Source: Corynebacterium kroppenstedtii DSM 44385 | GTDB lineage: Bacteria; Actinomycetota; Actinomycetes; Mycobacteriales; Mycobacteriaceae | Reading direction: 5' to 3' | Length of the DNA stretch: 64,000 nucleotides | Assembly: GCF_000023145.1 (NCBI RefSeq) | Contig: NC_012704.1 | Coordinates: forward strand, 558,001-622,000 | In this document: positions 38,964-47,523 of the stretch, piece after piece | Numbering within the stretch: the stretch's first letter is position 1 | Layout of the letters: each line of letters begins with the position of its first letter | Program-made: the position numbers and the translations under genes | Notes under the pieces: generated by a model | Seen by the model: the letters and a program-made list of their open reading frames with translations, nothing else | Database searches by the model: none | What the model was told of the DNA's origin: nothing

Positions 38964-38980
38964 GGTTAAGTAGCTTAACC
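38964..38980. repeat. Perfect inverted repeat at the accessory boundary
   Basis: GGTTAAG / CTTAACC, 7-bp arms around TAG, lying 4 bases after the glpR stop and exactly where the truncated epimerase similarity begins. It could be a small terminator hairpin or the trace of an excision/insertion event. Confidence 0.6.
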
Positions 38981-39754
38981 AAATCTGCTTTACCTGCTCT
39001 CGGCGGGGAGAACCACAATGGCCCAAAGCTGATTCCAACCGCAAAAGCTGGAGTAACCAACGTTTTCAGTGCCGCCATTGATGCGGGTGTCAAGAAAATC
39101 GTCATGACCTCCTCGGCAGCAGCGGTCTTCCCTGGCCGTGCGGATACGCACCGCACCATCGACGAAACCTTCTGGACTGATATCGATGACAAGCTCGTTA
39201 CTAACTACATGCGATCCAAGGTTGTGGCGGAGAGAACCGCATGGGACATCATTGGCAAGCAGGCGGGAACAAAGCTCGTCACGATCCTTCCCGGAGCAAT
39301 TTTCGGGCCGTTCATGAACGGGCGACGGTCCAGCACCGAGCTATTGTTCACGTCGATTTTGCGCGGTGCACCGAGTCCGAAGGCTACGTACCAGGCGGTT
39401 GACGTCCGTGATCTGGCCGATCTGCACATTCTTGCAATGCTCGACGATCGAGCTGACGGGGAGCGTTTTATCGCCCAGCCGGGCGAAATCACAATGCCCC
39501 AGATGGCGCGGCTACTCAAGGATCGTCTTGGGGAACAGGGCCACAAGATTAGTACGATGACCGTCCCCGATTTTGTTATCAAGGTTGGCGCTCGGTTCAA
39601 TTCCGCAATGGCCGTAATGAATACGCTGATCGGCATGGAGCACCACTATGACACCAGCAAAGCGCAACGGCTGCTTGGGTGGGGTCCACGGCCCATTGAA
39701 GACACCGTTATTGATGCCGCCACATACACGCTAGAGAATAGGGCGGAAGACTAG
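38964..39754 (+). pseudogene. 5'-truncated NAD-dependent epimerase/dehydratase (extended SDR)
   Basis: The frame reads through from just after glpR and shows the second half of an extended SDR. It starts ENHNGPKLIPTAKAGVTNVF, then AGVKKIVMTSSAAAVFPG. The catalytic YMRSKVVAERTAWD (Tyr-x-x-x-Lys), LVTILPGAIFGPF, QAVDVRDLADLHILAM and a normal C-terminus follow. The whole Rossmann start with its Gly-x-x-Gly-x-x-Gly loop is missing and no start codon with a ribosome binding site is seen before the ATG at 39104. It cannot bind NAD as is, so I call it a remnant. Confidence 0.75.
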
Positions 39755-40033
39755 AAGAATTTATCTGCGGATAAGTTTGACCTGCGCTCGAAAGTGATTG
39801 TTTATAGTTGGGCCCACACGTACTGCGACAAGGGAGAGTGGGGCTTAATGGGTAAACGTGAACGAGAGAGCCGAGCCGGTTTTCCCACGCGGGCGAGCCT
39901 GGAAGCGTCATTCCCCGATGATGTTGACGAGCTCAAGCGACAACTAGCGAAGCTGACCGTTGAGAAAGCTCTGGTTGACGAGGAGCTTGAACTGGTAAAA
40001 AGACGCCAGCGTCGTGTCCGGCGAGCTGAGTAA
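39755..40033 (+). pseudogene. IS3/IS150-type transposase OrfA fragment
   Basis: Open frame starting directly after the epimerase stop. It reads ADKFDLRSKVIVYSWAHTY, the second half of a helix-turn-helix, then DKGEWGLMGKRERES and FPTRASLEASFPDDVDELKR, then a leucine-zipper-like stretch (LAKLTVEKALVDEELELVKRR). This is the typical linker and zipper of IS3-family OrfA. The N-terminal part of the domain and all of OrfB (the DDE catalytic protein) are missing, so it is a dead fragment. Some annotators would call a 61-79 residue gene here. Confidence 0.7.
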
Positions 40034-40200
40034 TCGGCATAAAACGCAGTTCATCGCCGCCTTACACACATCTACCGCTGATGATGCTGCTGGACGCCTC
40101 CGGACTGGCTTACTTAAGCCAAAGTATCGTCTACTGTAACGACCGCATTTTGATGACGTCTAGGCATACCAGAGAAACGACTTCCGAGGAGAAAACCTAG

Positions 40201-41352
40201 ATGGGACATTTTCCGAGCAATCAACTCGCATGGGCGATAGCAACGCCGGTTACGCGGCTAGTCGTAACCACCATCACAATGGTGGCCGTGGTTGGAACGG
40301 CAGCGGTAGGAGAAAGCTATGCTGCTGGAGGACTGATTTCTGGTAGCTATGCCGCGGGAGAAGCAGCTGGGGCAATATGGCTCACCCATAAGATGAAACA
40401 AGTTGCGATTGGTCGCGAATTAAGAACAATTTGCCTTGTCGGGGCCATGCTACTGCTTGCAGCTGGGGCAATACTGTGGTTCATCCCCTCTTTATGGCTG
40501 GGTGCCGCTTTAGCCATCCTTGTCCTTGGGGCGATTTCATCACCAATACCAGGTGTTCTTAGGTCCTCTGCCACTCAAATGACAAGCAGTTCCCAGCGGA
40601 TACTCGCGATTGACAATGTCGTGAACCAAATATGTTGGGTTCTGGGGCCAATCCTGGGTGTCGTGCTGGTTCACCAAACGAATACGGTAATTGCATACGT
40701 TTCCTTAGCGCTGTTATTGCTTGGAGCAGCAGTAGTGGCCCCTCTTGCAATTCCCAGCAATTATCGCCATGAGTCTGGAGAGGGTGGAAAAGCATCATTC
40801 CGTCCCATCGCAGTTCCAGTTGTCGCGTCTGGTGTGATCATGGCTGTCACTGCCTCCTTCGACACACTGGTTCCTGGCCTTTTGACCCACTGGTTTGGGT
40901 CAGATGAGAAAGCAAGTTTTGTCTTAGCTTTATTGGCCTTGGGTAGCGTTGTTGCTTCGTCGGTTTTCGGCATCAAGAAGTCGTGGCCGAAGCCCGAAGT
41001 ACTTGCGATGATTTCAACAGTGTTCATGATTGCCCTTTTAGCGACGGTAGGAAGCGTCCAGTCTTACTCAATCCTGCTAGGCGTTGCAGTGCTCATAGGG
41101 GTTGTTCAGGCGCCATCCATGGTCTTAAGGCAAGTAATCGTATCTGATTTAGTCTCGCACAAACGTAGGGCGTCCGCCTTTTCCCTGCTATACGCGGCCG
41201 GAGGCATTGGCTACTCGCTCGCGGCGGCCGTGACCCCTTGGACCGCCGATATGCTCTCAGCCCGCTGGGGATCGGCAGTAACTGCTGGGGCATGCCTCGC
41301 CATCCTTGGATGGGCTGTTTGTCTTCAAAGAAAGCAGACACCATCTGAGTGA
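40201..41352 (+). CDS. MFS transporter
   Basis: A 383-residue protein with about twelve hydrophobic helices. It keeps faint major-facilitator features: a basic loop after helix 2, GPILGVVLVHQTN around helix 5, and a second-half loop DLVSHKRRASAFSLLYAAGGIGYS like the A-motif repeat. It resembles drug/metabolite efflux carriers. GAGGAG lies 9 bases before the ATG. It lies between an IS fragment and a tRNA gene, a position suggesting acquisition, and its substrate is unknown. Confidence 0.8.
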   Translation: MGHFPSNQLAWAIATPVTRLVVTTITMVAVVGTAAVGESYAAGGLISGSYAAGEAAGAIWLTHKMKQVAIGRELRTICLVGAMLLLAAGAILWFIPSLWLGAALAILVLGAISSPIPGVLRSSATQMTSSSQRILAIDNVVNQICWVLGPILGVVLVHQTNTVIAYVSLALLLLGAAVVAPLAIPSNYRHESGEGGKASFRPIAVPVVASGVIMAVTASFDTLVPGLLTHWFGSDEKASFVLALLALGSVVASSVFGIKKSWPKPEVLAMISTVFMIALLATVGSVQSYSILLGVAVLIGVVQAPSMVLRQVIVSDLVSHKRRASAFSLLYAAGGIGYSLAAAVTPWTADMLSARWGSAVTAGACLAILGWAVCLQRKQTPSE

Positions 41353-41577
41353 AAGGCACGAAAGAGGTAGTAAATCATCATCTTTAATCGTGTACAAACG
41401 GAACCCCTTACCGAGGACGGAAGTCGATAGCAACACTTTCCTGGCTAATGAATTATGCGTGGCAGTTTCCGAAGGGGTATCTGAGCTACACGGCCATCCG
41501 AAAGACGAATCTGATAGTGATTCGGTGTTCCAGGATGTAGCTCATCAGAGGCGTCTCTACCTGCAGATATGCGAAAA

Positions 41578-41604
41578 TCCCTGGTCAACAGTGACCAGGG
41601 AAAA
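41578..41604 (-). terminator. Terminator of tRNA-Ala
   Basis: On the minus strand a perfect 9-bp stem (CCCTGGTCA / TGACCAGGG) with a 4-base loop, then ATTTTC. It lies just downstream of the tRNA gene and also blocks readthrough from the left. Confidence 0.78.
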
Positions 41605-41613
41605 CAATGTTTG

Positions 41614-41686
41614 TGGAGCATAGGGGAATCGAACCCCTGACCTACTCGATGCGAACGAGTCGCGCTACCAACTGCGCCAATGCCCC
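41614..41686 (-). tRNA. tRNA-Ala (anticodon CGC)
   Basis: 73 nucleotides on the minus strand form a full cloverleaf. The acceptor arms GGGGCAT and ATGCTCC pair with one G-U. The D arm contains AGTTGGTAG. The anticodon stem ACTCG/CGAGT encloses TTCGCAT with anticodon CGC, reading GCG alanine codons. The T arm is AGGGG-TTCGAAT-CCCCT. CCA is not encoded. It borders the accessory patch; tRNA 3' ends are common integration sites, but no att duplication was seen. Confidence 0.95.
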
Positions 41687-41781
41687 GCGGACCCCCAGCA
41701 CTTTACTCCGAGGATCCGTGATCCCCAAAACAAACAGGTCGTTGGGTGCCACGGGGCCGAGCCGATTCCCGCTGCAGCTCG

Positions 41782-42321
41782 TTAAGACAGCTCGTCGGTG
41801 AGTGCCTTGGTGAAGGCCGGCAGGTCATGCGGGTTGCGTGAGGTGATCAACACCCAGTCATTTCCGGGGCAACGGAAGACCTCTTCGTCCACCCAGTGAG
41901 CACCCGCGTTCTTGAGATCCGTGCGAATGGACTGGTAGGACGTCATGGTCTTGCCCTCGGTCAGTCCGGCGTCGATAAGCGCCCACGGCGCGTGGCAAAT
42001 AGCGCCGACCGGCTTGTGGGCCGAGGCGAACTCGTTAAGGATGCGCTGCGCCTCCGTATCGATGCGGAGGGTGTCGGCGTTGACGGTTCCTCCGGGGAGA
42101 ACAACCAGGTCGTAATCGTCGGCACTGATTTTGTCGAGGGTCGTGTCGGCTTTGACGGTGGATGCCCAGTCTTTGTCGCCCGTCACGGTTTGAATGTCGT
42201 TGCCCGAGTTGGAAGCGATGGTGACATCAATGCCTGCCGACGATAAGGCGTCGCGTGGTGAGATAATTTCTGGCTCTTCGACGCCGAAATCAGTTGCGAT
42301 GATGACTGCTTTCTTTGCCAT
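41782..42321 (-). CDS. DJ-1/PfpI-family protein
   Basis: A 179-residue class I glutamine-amidotransferase-like protein. The nucleophile elbow is VGAICHAPW with Cys109 and His110, and the conserved acidic residue is at FGVEEPEI (about residue 15). LVVLPGGTVNAD precedes. Members act as deglycases, chaperones or stress hydrolases. The upstream region on its strand carries a TTATCTCC-type complement, giving GGAGATAA before the ATG. It is a monocistronic gene. Confidence 0.9.
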   Translation of the reverse strand: MAKKAVIIATDFGVEEPEIISPRDALSSAGIDVTIASNSGNDIQTVTGDKDWASTVKADTTLDKISADDYDLVVLPGGTVNADTLRIDTEAQRILNEFASAHKPVGAICHAPWALIDAGLTEGKTMTSYQSIRTDLKNAGAHWVDEEVFRCPGNDWVLITSRNPHDLPAFTKALTDELS

Positions 42322-42603
42322 GACGTTATCTCCTCAAAAACTCGAATAGATTTATTGTGTTGATCTGTTCTGGAGAGCGAACGGCTTCTCTTGTCGGGGA
42401 AGAGAGCGCACCGCGGAAGAAGTACGCGATTATATGGCGGTTTTGTTCCGCCCTCTCGGTTAGATCCAACACGTATGAGTGAGATGTATTCCATCATGTG
42501 TGGCGATGTGTGGCGCTAGCCCAATGTTCCGATTTAGTTAAACAAGTTCAAAACGTTGATTTTGGCCTAAAAAACGATGCGAAAAATTGTTAGGGTAGGG
42601 AAC

Positions 42604-43131
42604 ATGACTGATATGCAGCCATTCCCATCGCAGAACGACACCCAACAATACGGAACCGCTACTCCAGGTAGATACCACGGCCCCGATGATGCCCCTGAGT
42701 ACAACGGTGAGCCACCATTGTCGCAGCCCTTCTACGGCGCAAGTTTGCCTGCAGCCGTCAAGAGATTCGTCACCAGAGTCCTTCGGTTCAAAGGACGCTC
42801 CTCAAGGTCCGAATACTGGTGGGTTCAGTTGGTCTTGTTCCTTATTTACGCTGTGATTTCCGCAGTAGCGATTAGTGCTGGTGTGGATCCGGATGATGTG
42901 ACCAATCCAGTGGGACTCGCCAGCGCTGTCTTTAGTGCGATTATTTTCGTGCCCACTCTTTCGCTCACATGGCGACGCTTGCATGATGCTGGCTTTGCCG
43001 GGCCGTGGTGGTTCATTACCTTTACGGTTATCGCTGCTCCCGTGCTCCTCATCATGACGATCTTTCCGTCGAGGCCCGAGAAGATGAAAGAAAAGTGGGA
43101 CGACAAAGAAAATCTTTCATCTGCCGTCTAA
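42604..43131 (+). CDS. DUF805 family membrane protein
   Basis: A 175-residue protein. A polar Gln/Pro/Tyr-rich lead of ~55 residues is followed by the DUF805 start (RVLRFKGRSSRSEYWWVQL), three helices, and the family motif TWRRLHDAGFAGPWW before the last helix. Function unknown; such proteins are small inner-membrane proteins often found alone. I use the ATG at 42604 with AGGG upstream rather than the open frame from 42577. Confidence 0.85.
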   Translation: MTDMQPFPSQNDTQQYGTATPGRYHGPDDAPEYNGEPPLSQPFYGASLPAAVKRFVTRVLRFKGRSSRSEYWWVQLVLFLIYAVISAVAISAGVDPDDVTNPVGLASAVFSAIIFVPTLSLTWRRLHDAGFAGPWWFITFTVIAAPVLLIMTIFPSRPEKMKEKWDDKENLSSAV

Positions 43132-43152
43132 CAACCACGTGACGACGAAAAA

Positions 43153-43178
43153 CACGTGACTCAGAAGAAAGTCACGTG
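43153..43178. repeat. Hairpin 1 of three (CACGTGA repeat)
   Basis: CACGTGACT / AGTCACGTG, 9-bp perfect stem, 8-base loop. The heptamer CACGTGA also occurs at 43136 and so appears three times in 45 bases. No T-run follows. Confidence 0.6.
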
Positions 43179-43186
43179 ATGAAGAA

Positions 43187-43199
43187 CCCGAGAATCGGG
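43187..43199. repeat. Hairpin 2 of three
   Basis: CCCGA-GAA-TCGGG, a small 5-bp hairpin with a GAA loop, between the two larger ones in a convergent gap. Confidence 0.5.
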
Positions 43200-43205
43200 C
43201 CTTGA

Positions 43206-43233
43206 CATGGCGGGGAAATACAACCCCGCCATG
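43206..43233. terminator. Hairpin 3 of three, convergent gap
   Basis: CATGGCGGGG / CCCCGCCATG, perfect 10-bp stem with an 8-base loop, 19 bases from the stop of the MFS gene on the minus strand. It lacks a T-tract; probably a transcription-end or mRNA-stability structure for both convergent genes. Confidence 0.6.
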
Positions 43234-43251
43234 ATTCGTATGAGATCGTCG

Positions 43252-44673
43252 TTAAATGTCTTCCAACGACCTCGACGATGACTTTGGCCCTGTCAATGCC
43301 AGCAATCCGGCGGCGACACCAGTCAACGCAATCATCGCAAAGCCAGCGAAGAATGACGTCTTGTTAACAACGAAGGGCAGTAGGAGCGAACCAACCGCGC
43401 CACCGAGGTGACCACAACCATCCGCGATGGAGAACCCGCGCGCACGTAACGTCGTCGGGAAGGATTCTGCGGTGAAGGTGTAGCCCATCTGTAGGTAGGA
43501 TCCCAATGCCATGGACGCCAGGAATGAACCAAGCGTCACCATGAAGGAGCTTGCCATCGTTGCGATGCACAGCATTCCGGCTGCCCACACCAGCGTACAA
43601 ACAAAGATGAGGTACTTGCGCTCGAATTTATCGGAGATAAAGATCATGATGAGCGCGCCGGTCGGGTAGCCGATAGCACCGATGGCGAGGTACAGAATCG
43701 ACCCGGCAATGTTCTCGCCGTGCGACGAAATAAGGTCGGGGGCGTCACCCAAGAAGCCGTAGTTGCCGATGTACCACAGGAACCACATCAGAGCCATAAC
43801 AATGGCCGTGCGCAGGTACTTTCCTTCAGTAAGCGACGGGGCGCTGTCTGTCCCGGTGAGCCCAAGAGAGCGATCCTGCCTCTCTTCTTCTTTTTCAACC
43901 TCTTTCCGGAATTCCTCGCGAATCTTCTGCCCTTTACGCAGCTGCTCATCGGTGAAGTTCGTTTCCATCTTCTCGATGATCTTTTCAGCATCATCGCAGC
44001 GCCATTGGGAAATTAACCACCTGGGCGACTCGGGGAGGGCCAGGGCAAAGAGAACACCGAAGACGCCGACAAGTGCGCCGATGAAGAATAGCCAGCGCCA
44101 TCCGGTGTGGAAGTTCGGAACCAATGCCAGAGCAACGAACGGTGTGATTGCCTGGCCAATAATTCCGACCATAAAGGTAGCGACGGAAAGCTTGCCGCGC
44201 TGGTTAGCCGGTGCAATTTCGCCGACGTAGGTGGACGCTAGGTTCAGCGCTGCTCCCACGCCCATGCCAGTCAAGAAGCGCCAGAGCGAAAGATCCCACA
44301 CGGTGAAGGAGAACCCGCAGAGGAGAGATCCCGCTCCAGAGAAAACGAGGGAACCGATGAAAGAGACTTTCCGTCCCTTTGCGTCGGAAAGCCAGCCAGC
44401 GAGCAGCGAACCAATAATGTAGCCCACGAGACCGACGGCAAGGGCCACGAACAAGGACATGTCCTGGCCCAGATTCATTTGCTCGTCGATGGCCGGCATG
44501 GCGAAGCCGATATCGCTGATGTCATAAAAAACGAAGAAGTATGCGATACCGATAACGAAGAAATCACGCTTGCGCAGTGGCCACGCAGGGAAGCGATCCA
44601 TGCGGGCCAAGAGCTCACGACCGCGTTCGGTAGTGGATTGTTCGAATGTGGTGCCAGTTAGTTCATCAGCCAT
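43252..44673 (-). CDS. MFS transporter of the sugar/organic-acid porter type
   Basis: A 473-residue twelve-helix carrier. Family A-motifs are clear: GWLSDAKGRKVSF after helix 2 and IFISDKFERKYLIF after helix 8. GALVGVFGVLFALALPESPRWL ends the first half with the sugar-porter PESPRWL motif, and a long charged cytoplasmic loop separates the halves. It is near metabolite carriers such as those for aromatic acids, inositol or niacin; the substrate is unknown. GGAGG lies 9 bases before the ATG at 44673, so the longer frame to 44748 is rejected. Confidence 0.9.
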   Translation of the reverse strand: MADELTGTTFEQSTTERGRELLARMDRFPAWPLRKRDFFVIGIAYFFVFYDISDIGFAMPAIDEQMNLGQDMSLFVALAVGLVGYIIGSLLAGWLSDAKGRKVSFIGSLVFSGAGSLLCGFSFTVWDLSLWRFLTGMGVGAALNLASTYVGEIAPANQRGKLSVATFMVGIIGQAITPFVALALVPNFHTGWRWLFFIGALVGVFGVLFALALPESPRWLISQWRCDDAEKIIEKMETNFTDEQLRKGQKIREEFRKEVEKEEERQDRSLGLTGTDSAPSLTEGKYLRTAIVMALMWFLWYIGNYGFLGDAPDLISSHGENIAGSILYLAIGAIGYPTGALIMIFISDKFERKYLIFVCTLVWAAGMLCIATMASSFMVTLGSFLASMALGSYLQMGYTFTAESFPTTLRARGFSIADGCGHLGGAVGSLLLPFVVNKTSFFAGFAMIALTGVAAGLLALTGPKSSSRSLEDI

Positions 44674-44974
44674 TGTAAGTCGCCTCCAAAAGTAGGCAGA
44701 TGAATGAAATATCTGCAACACGTCCTGTGAGGTGGGCATGCTGCGCATAAAAATGGTCAGCTAACAGCGGATGCTGGGGTTGAAAAATCGGCGTCAACAA
44801 GTGAGAGGCGTTGTTGCTGGCCCACTAACTCCAGCCTAGTTTTTGGGCTGCGCACCCAAGTTTTTCTGAAAGATAAAAACCAAAACCACCCTATTTAAGG
44901 TGTGGAAATGGGGTATTGACTCCGGGGTGAGTGTGGGAATTGGCGCGGCTTTTCAGAATGCTCTTCCCGGAACG
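44674..44974. other. Intergenic region upstream of the MFS gene
   Basis: About 300 bases holding the leader and promoter of the minus-strand MFS gene and the 3' flank of the fes-like gene. I see an A-rich stretch near 44870 but no gene, box or hairpin that I can support. Confidence 0.5.
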
Positions 44975-46279
44975 CTACTGCGCCGCCATGAAGGAGAGCC
45001 CGCGTGTCAGGGCACCCCGCCACGCTGCAGGATCGTGCCCATGTGTGGATATATCGAAGTGGCAGCGAATGTGGGCTCGTTCCAGCTCCTCGACGACCGC
45101 ACGCGCATGGGACTCCATCAACCCTTCACCGGTTCCCACGTCGAAAAAGAACCGTGAATCATTCTGCGCGAGTGCTGCCACAGTGGCGCGGTGCTGGAGC
45201 TTCTCCGCGATGAGTCCGCCAAGTGGGCCGGGCAGCCGCGGCCCCTGTCGCGTTGGAAACCAGAATGATGGTGAACACCCGATAGCGGCATGGAACGCTT
45301 CGGGGCTTTCAATGACGCAGTCGGTGGCGCATAGCCCGCCAAGGCTCTGGCCAGCAACAATGACGTAAGGGTCGGCAATGTCATAGTTGCGCGTGACGGC
45401 GGGGATGAGGTCGTCCTGGAGCGCACGCCTCCAGGCGGGATTGCAGCCAAGATCGCGGAGGCGGTTCTGTCCGCGCTCTGTGGAATCTGTCGTTTCGACG
45501 GCTACCGCCGTGACCTCGGGAATGCTGCCGCTGGTCTCGAGCGCGCGGAGTGCATAATCAAAACCGGTGTGCGCCCCGTACCAATCTTGCCCGTCGAGAA
45601 GAATGAGCAGCCACGGTCGACGGCGATAATTATCGCTTTGATTGCCGACGGGAGTCCGCACCCACACATGTCTGTCCTGGAAAAACTCCGACGATGAGTG
45701 CCATGTGTAAGGGGTAAACCCGGCCGTCGTGTTGTCGGCAGGGGCGTCGGATATGTCCACTGCGTCCCAACCAGGCTCCGGCAAGGCGTCATCGAGCCGA
45801 ACAATCCCGGATGACTTCACGTGGTACGGGTGGTCAGTATCGGGTGCGGGATGTGACGATCGTCGTGATCGTAGGGGAGGTATCTGGGCGCGCGGATCGA
45901 CCACCATGAGTGTCATGAGGGCTTTCCAGCGCGCCGGAAAATCGATCTGTTGATGAGGATCGTCGTGACGGGGAGTCTCCACGATCTCGTCGGGAACCGC
46001 TTCTGCAGGCATGATGTAGTAGGAGCCGCAGAGATCCGACGGTGCGGTCACCGTGAATGACCACCACCCATCGTGGTGATCCGTCATTCGGTGGAGGGCA
46101 GCATCGTGGTGATCATGAATCCCGGAGAGGTGGAAAAACACTGTGTCATAGCAACGACGATGGCCGTCGCCACGCGACAGTGATGTTTGCGCGTCAGAGG
46201 CTTGCGGTTCCTGCCACCAGAAAACCAAGGTCCGAGTAGTGGCAGTTGGCCCCGGGCAAACAACGGGATTTGATCTCAA
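44975..46279 (-). CDS. fes: Enterochelin esterase-type siderophore hydrolase
   Basis: A 434-residue protein with two parts, as in Fes. The N-terminal domain (VFWWQEPQ, FHLSGIHDHHDAALHRM, GSYYIMPAE) binds the catecholate. The C-terminal alpha/beta hydrolase carries the nucleophile Ser312 in VAGQSLGGLCATD, GCSPSFWF, and the His in STHGHDPAAWRGAL. Fes opens the trilactone of ferric enterobactin so that iron can be released in the cytoplasm. The frame opens with a TTG at 46279, 20 bases after fepB; no ribosome binding site is visible, so the start is uncertain. Confidence 0.87.
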   Translation of the reverse strand: MRSNPVVCPGPTATTRTLVFWWQEPQASDAQTSLSRGDGHRRCYDTVFFHLSGIHDHHDAALHRMTDHHDGWWSFTVTAPSDLCGSYYIMPAEAVPDEIVETPRHDDPHQQIDFPARWKALMTLMVVDPRAQIPPLRSRRSSHPAPDTDHPYHVKSSGIVRLDDALPEPGWDAVDISDAPADNTTAGFTPYTWHSSSEFFQDRHVWVRTPVGNQSDNYRRRPWLLILLDGQDWYGAHTGFDYALRALETSGSIPEVTAVAVETTDSTERGQNRLRDLGCNPAWRRALQDDLIPAVTRNYDIADPYVIVAGQSLGGLCATDCVIESPEAFHAAIGCSPSFWFPTRQGPRLPGPLGGLIAEKLQHRATVAALAQNDSRFFFDVGTGEGLMESHARAVVEELERAHIRCHFDISTHGHDPAAWRGALTRGLSFMAAQ

Positions 46280-46298
46280 CGATGCGGGAGGGGGAGTT

Positions 46299-47363
46299 TT
46301 AATCGAACAGGTCCTCTAAACGGTCAATCATGGCCAGTGAGCTGTAGTAATCCATCCGGAATGTGTCAGTGCCCATGGAATACACGGACTTGTTCTTTAC
46401 GGCGGGGGTATCAGCCAGAACTGGATTGCTCTTATATGCATCCACGGCTTTATCATCCGCTGCGAAGAGGAATGCCGTCTTGCCGGTAGCCGCCGTCGGC
46501 AGATTCTCAGCGGAGACGACATAAACGTCAGACCGCTGGCCCATCGAATTTGCTCCGCGTGCACTTTCTGGAACGTCGGCAAGGGTGAACCCTAGCTTGG
46601 TGAGCAACTTGCCCTGTGCAGACTCCTTTGTCCACACACGTGCCGACTTGTTTTGCGGGGTATACACCAACGGCGTGACCGGTTGCGCAGGCTTCTTGAT
46701 CTCATCACGAGCTTTAGTCACGGTGTCATCAAACTTCTTAATGACGTTAGAGGTTTTCTTCTCTAGGCCTGTCGCTTTCCCGAGCATTGTGGCGATATCT
46801 TGCCAGTCTTTGTCGGAGTAGTCGATCATCACTGTGGGGACAGCCTCTGAAATCTGTTCATAGAGGTCAGGCGTTGCGTCCTGGCCAGTCGAGGACATCA
46901 CAACCAGGTCAGGTTTTTCAGCAAGGATGGACTCCGCCGAGGGGTTGAGATCCAGGACCTTCACATGCTCTTTGTCCGCAACCTGGGACCACTGAGTGAA
47001 GAAGCCGTTGTCATCGGTGAGAGGCGTTCCCTTTTGTCCGCCTGCCGACGCCACGACCGGCGCACCAATGGCGAGCAAGGAACCGGTCAGCGTCACCGCA
47101 GCAGAGACGACTTTCTTCGGCTTGGCCGGGATCTTGACTTCTCCGTGATCGGTGGCCACCGTGCGTGGCCACGTTTCGTTGGCCTGTGCGGATGAGCTCT
47201 GACCTGATTCAGAAGATGAAGAAGAGGCCGTATCCGATGACGACTGGGTTGAATCCTCATTGCGCGAGCATGCGGCTGTACCCATGATGAGTGATACGGC
47301 GAGTGTTGACGCTACAACCGCCCGCACTGAGCGCAAGCGATGGGGAGACCTGAAACGGGACAC
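46299..47363 (-). CDS. fepB: Ferric-catecholate siderophore-binding lipoprotein (FepB-like)
   Basis: A 354-residue receptor. The signal ends in a lipobox (SLIMGTAACSRN), a Ser-rich linker follows, then the binding fold: TVATDHGEVKIPAKPKKVVSAAVT, LDLNPSAESILAEKPDLVV, and VYTPQNKSARVW in the second lobe. Its pairing with fes makes an enterobactin-like ligand likely. The start is the GTG at 47363 with AAGGAG 8 bases upstream; the open frame begins earlier without one. There is no permease or ATPase in this cluster, so it probably uses the FecCDE-type importer elsewhere in the window or another one. Confidence 0.88.
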   Translation of the reverse strand: MSRFRSPHRLRSVRAVVASTLAVSLIMGTAACSRNEDSTQSSSDTASSSSSESGQSSSAQANETWPRTVATDHGEVKIPAKPKKVVSAAVTLTGSLLAIGAPVVASAGGQKGTPLTDDNGFFTQWSQVADKEHVKVLDLNPSAESILAEKPDLVVMSSTGQDATPDLYEQISEAVPTVMIDYSDKDWQDIATMLGKATGLEKKTSNVIKKFDDTVTKARDEIKKPAQPVTPLVYTPQNKSARVWTKESAQGKLLTKLGFTLADVPESARGANSMGQRSDVYVVSAENLPTAATGKTAFLFAADDKAVDAYKSNPVLADTPAVKNKSVYSMGTDTFRMDYYSSLAMIDRLEDLFD

Positions 47364-47426
47364 GGAGGCGACTCCTTCTAGAGAAACAAACAAATGAGGG
47401 TCCCCATACTACTGGACGTGCAAAAG

Positions 47427-47445
47427 TAAAGATAGCCTCAAATCT
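47427..47445 (-). promoter_or_regulatory. Weak DtxR-like box upstream of fepB
   Basis: The minus-strand 19-mer AGATTTGAGGCTATCTTTA matches the DtxR consensus at 11 of 19, with the GGCTA centre intact. Its distance of about 64 bases from the fepB GTG would suit an operator, but this score can arise by chance. Confidence 0.3.
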
Positions 47446-47523
47446 AGAGCCGGAGTGTGCTGCAGGTTTATCGTTTAACCGCGCCAGATTAAGCCCTCGG
47501 ATTAACTTCCCGGAATAACCGGG

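Noticed and set aside
41353..41613. Attachment-site duplication beside tRNA-Ala
   Set aside because: I looked for a repeat of the tRNA 3' end near the accessory patch and saw none, and there is no integrase, so tRNA-site integration is not supported.
44975..45450. Open frames on the plus strand across the fes-like gene
   Set aside because: They are antisense shadows; the minus-strand frame has the catalytic motifs and full length.
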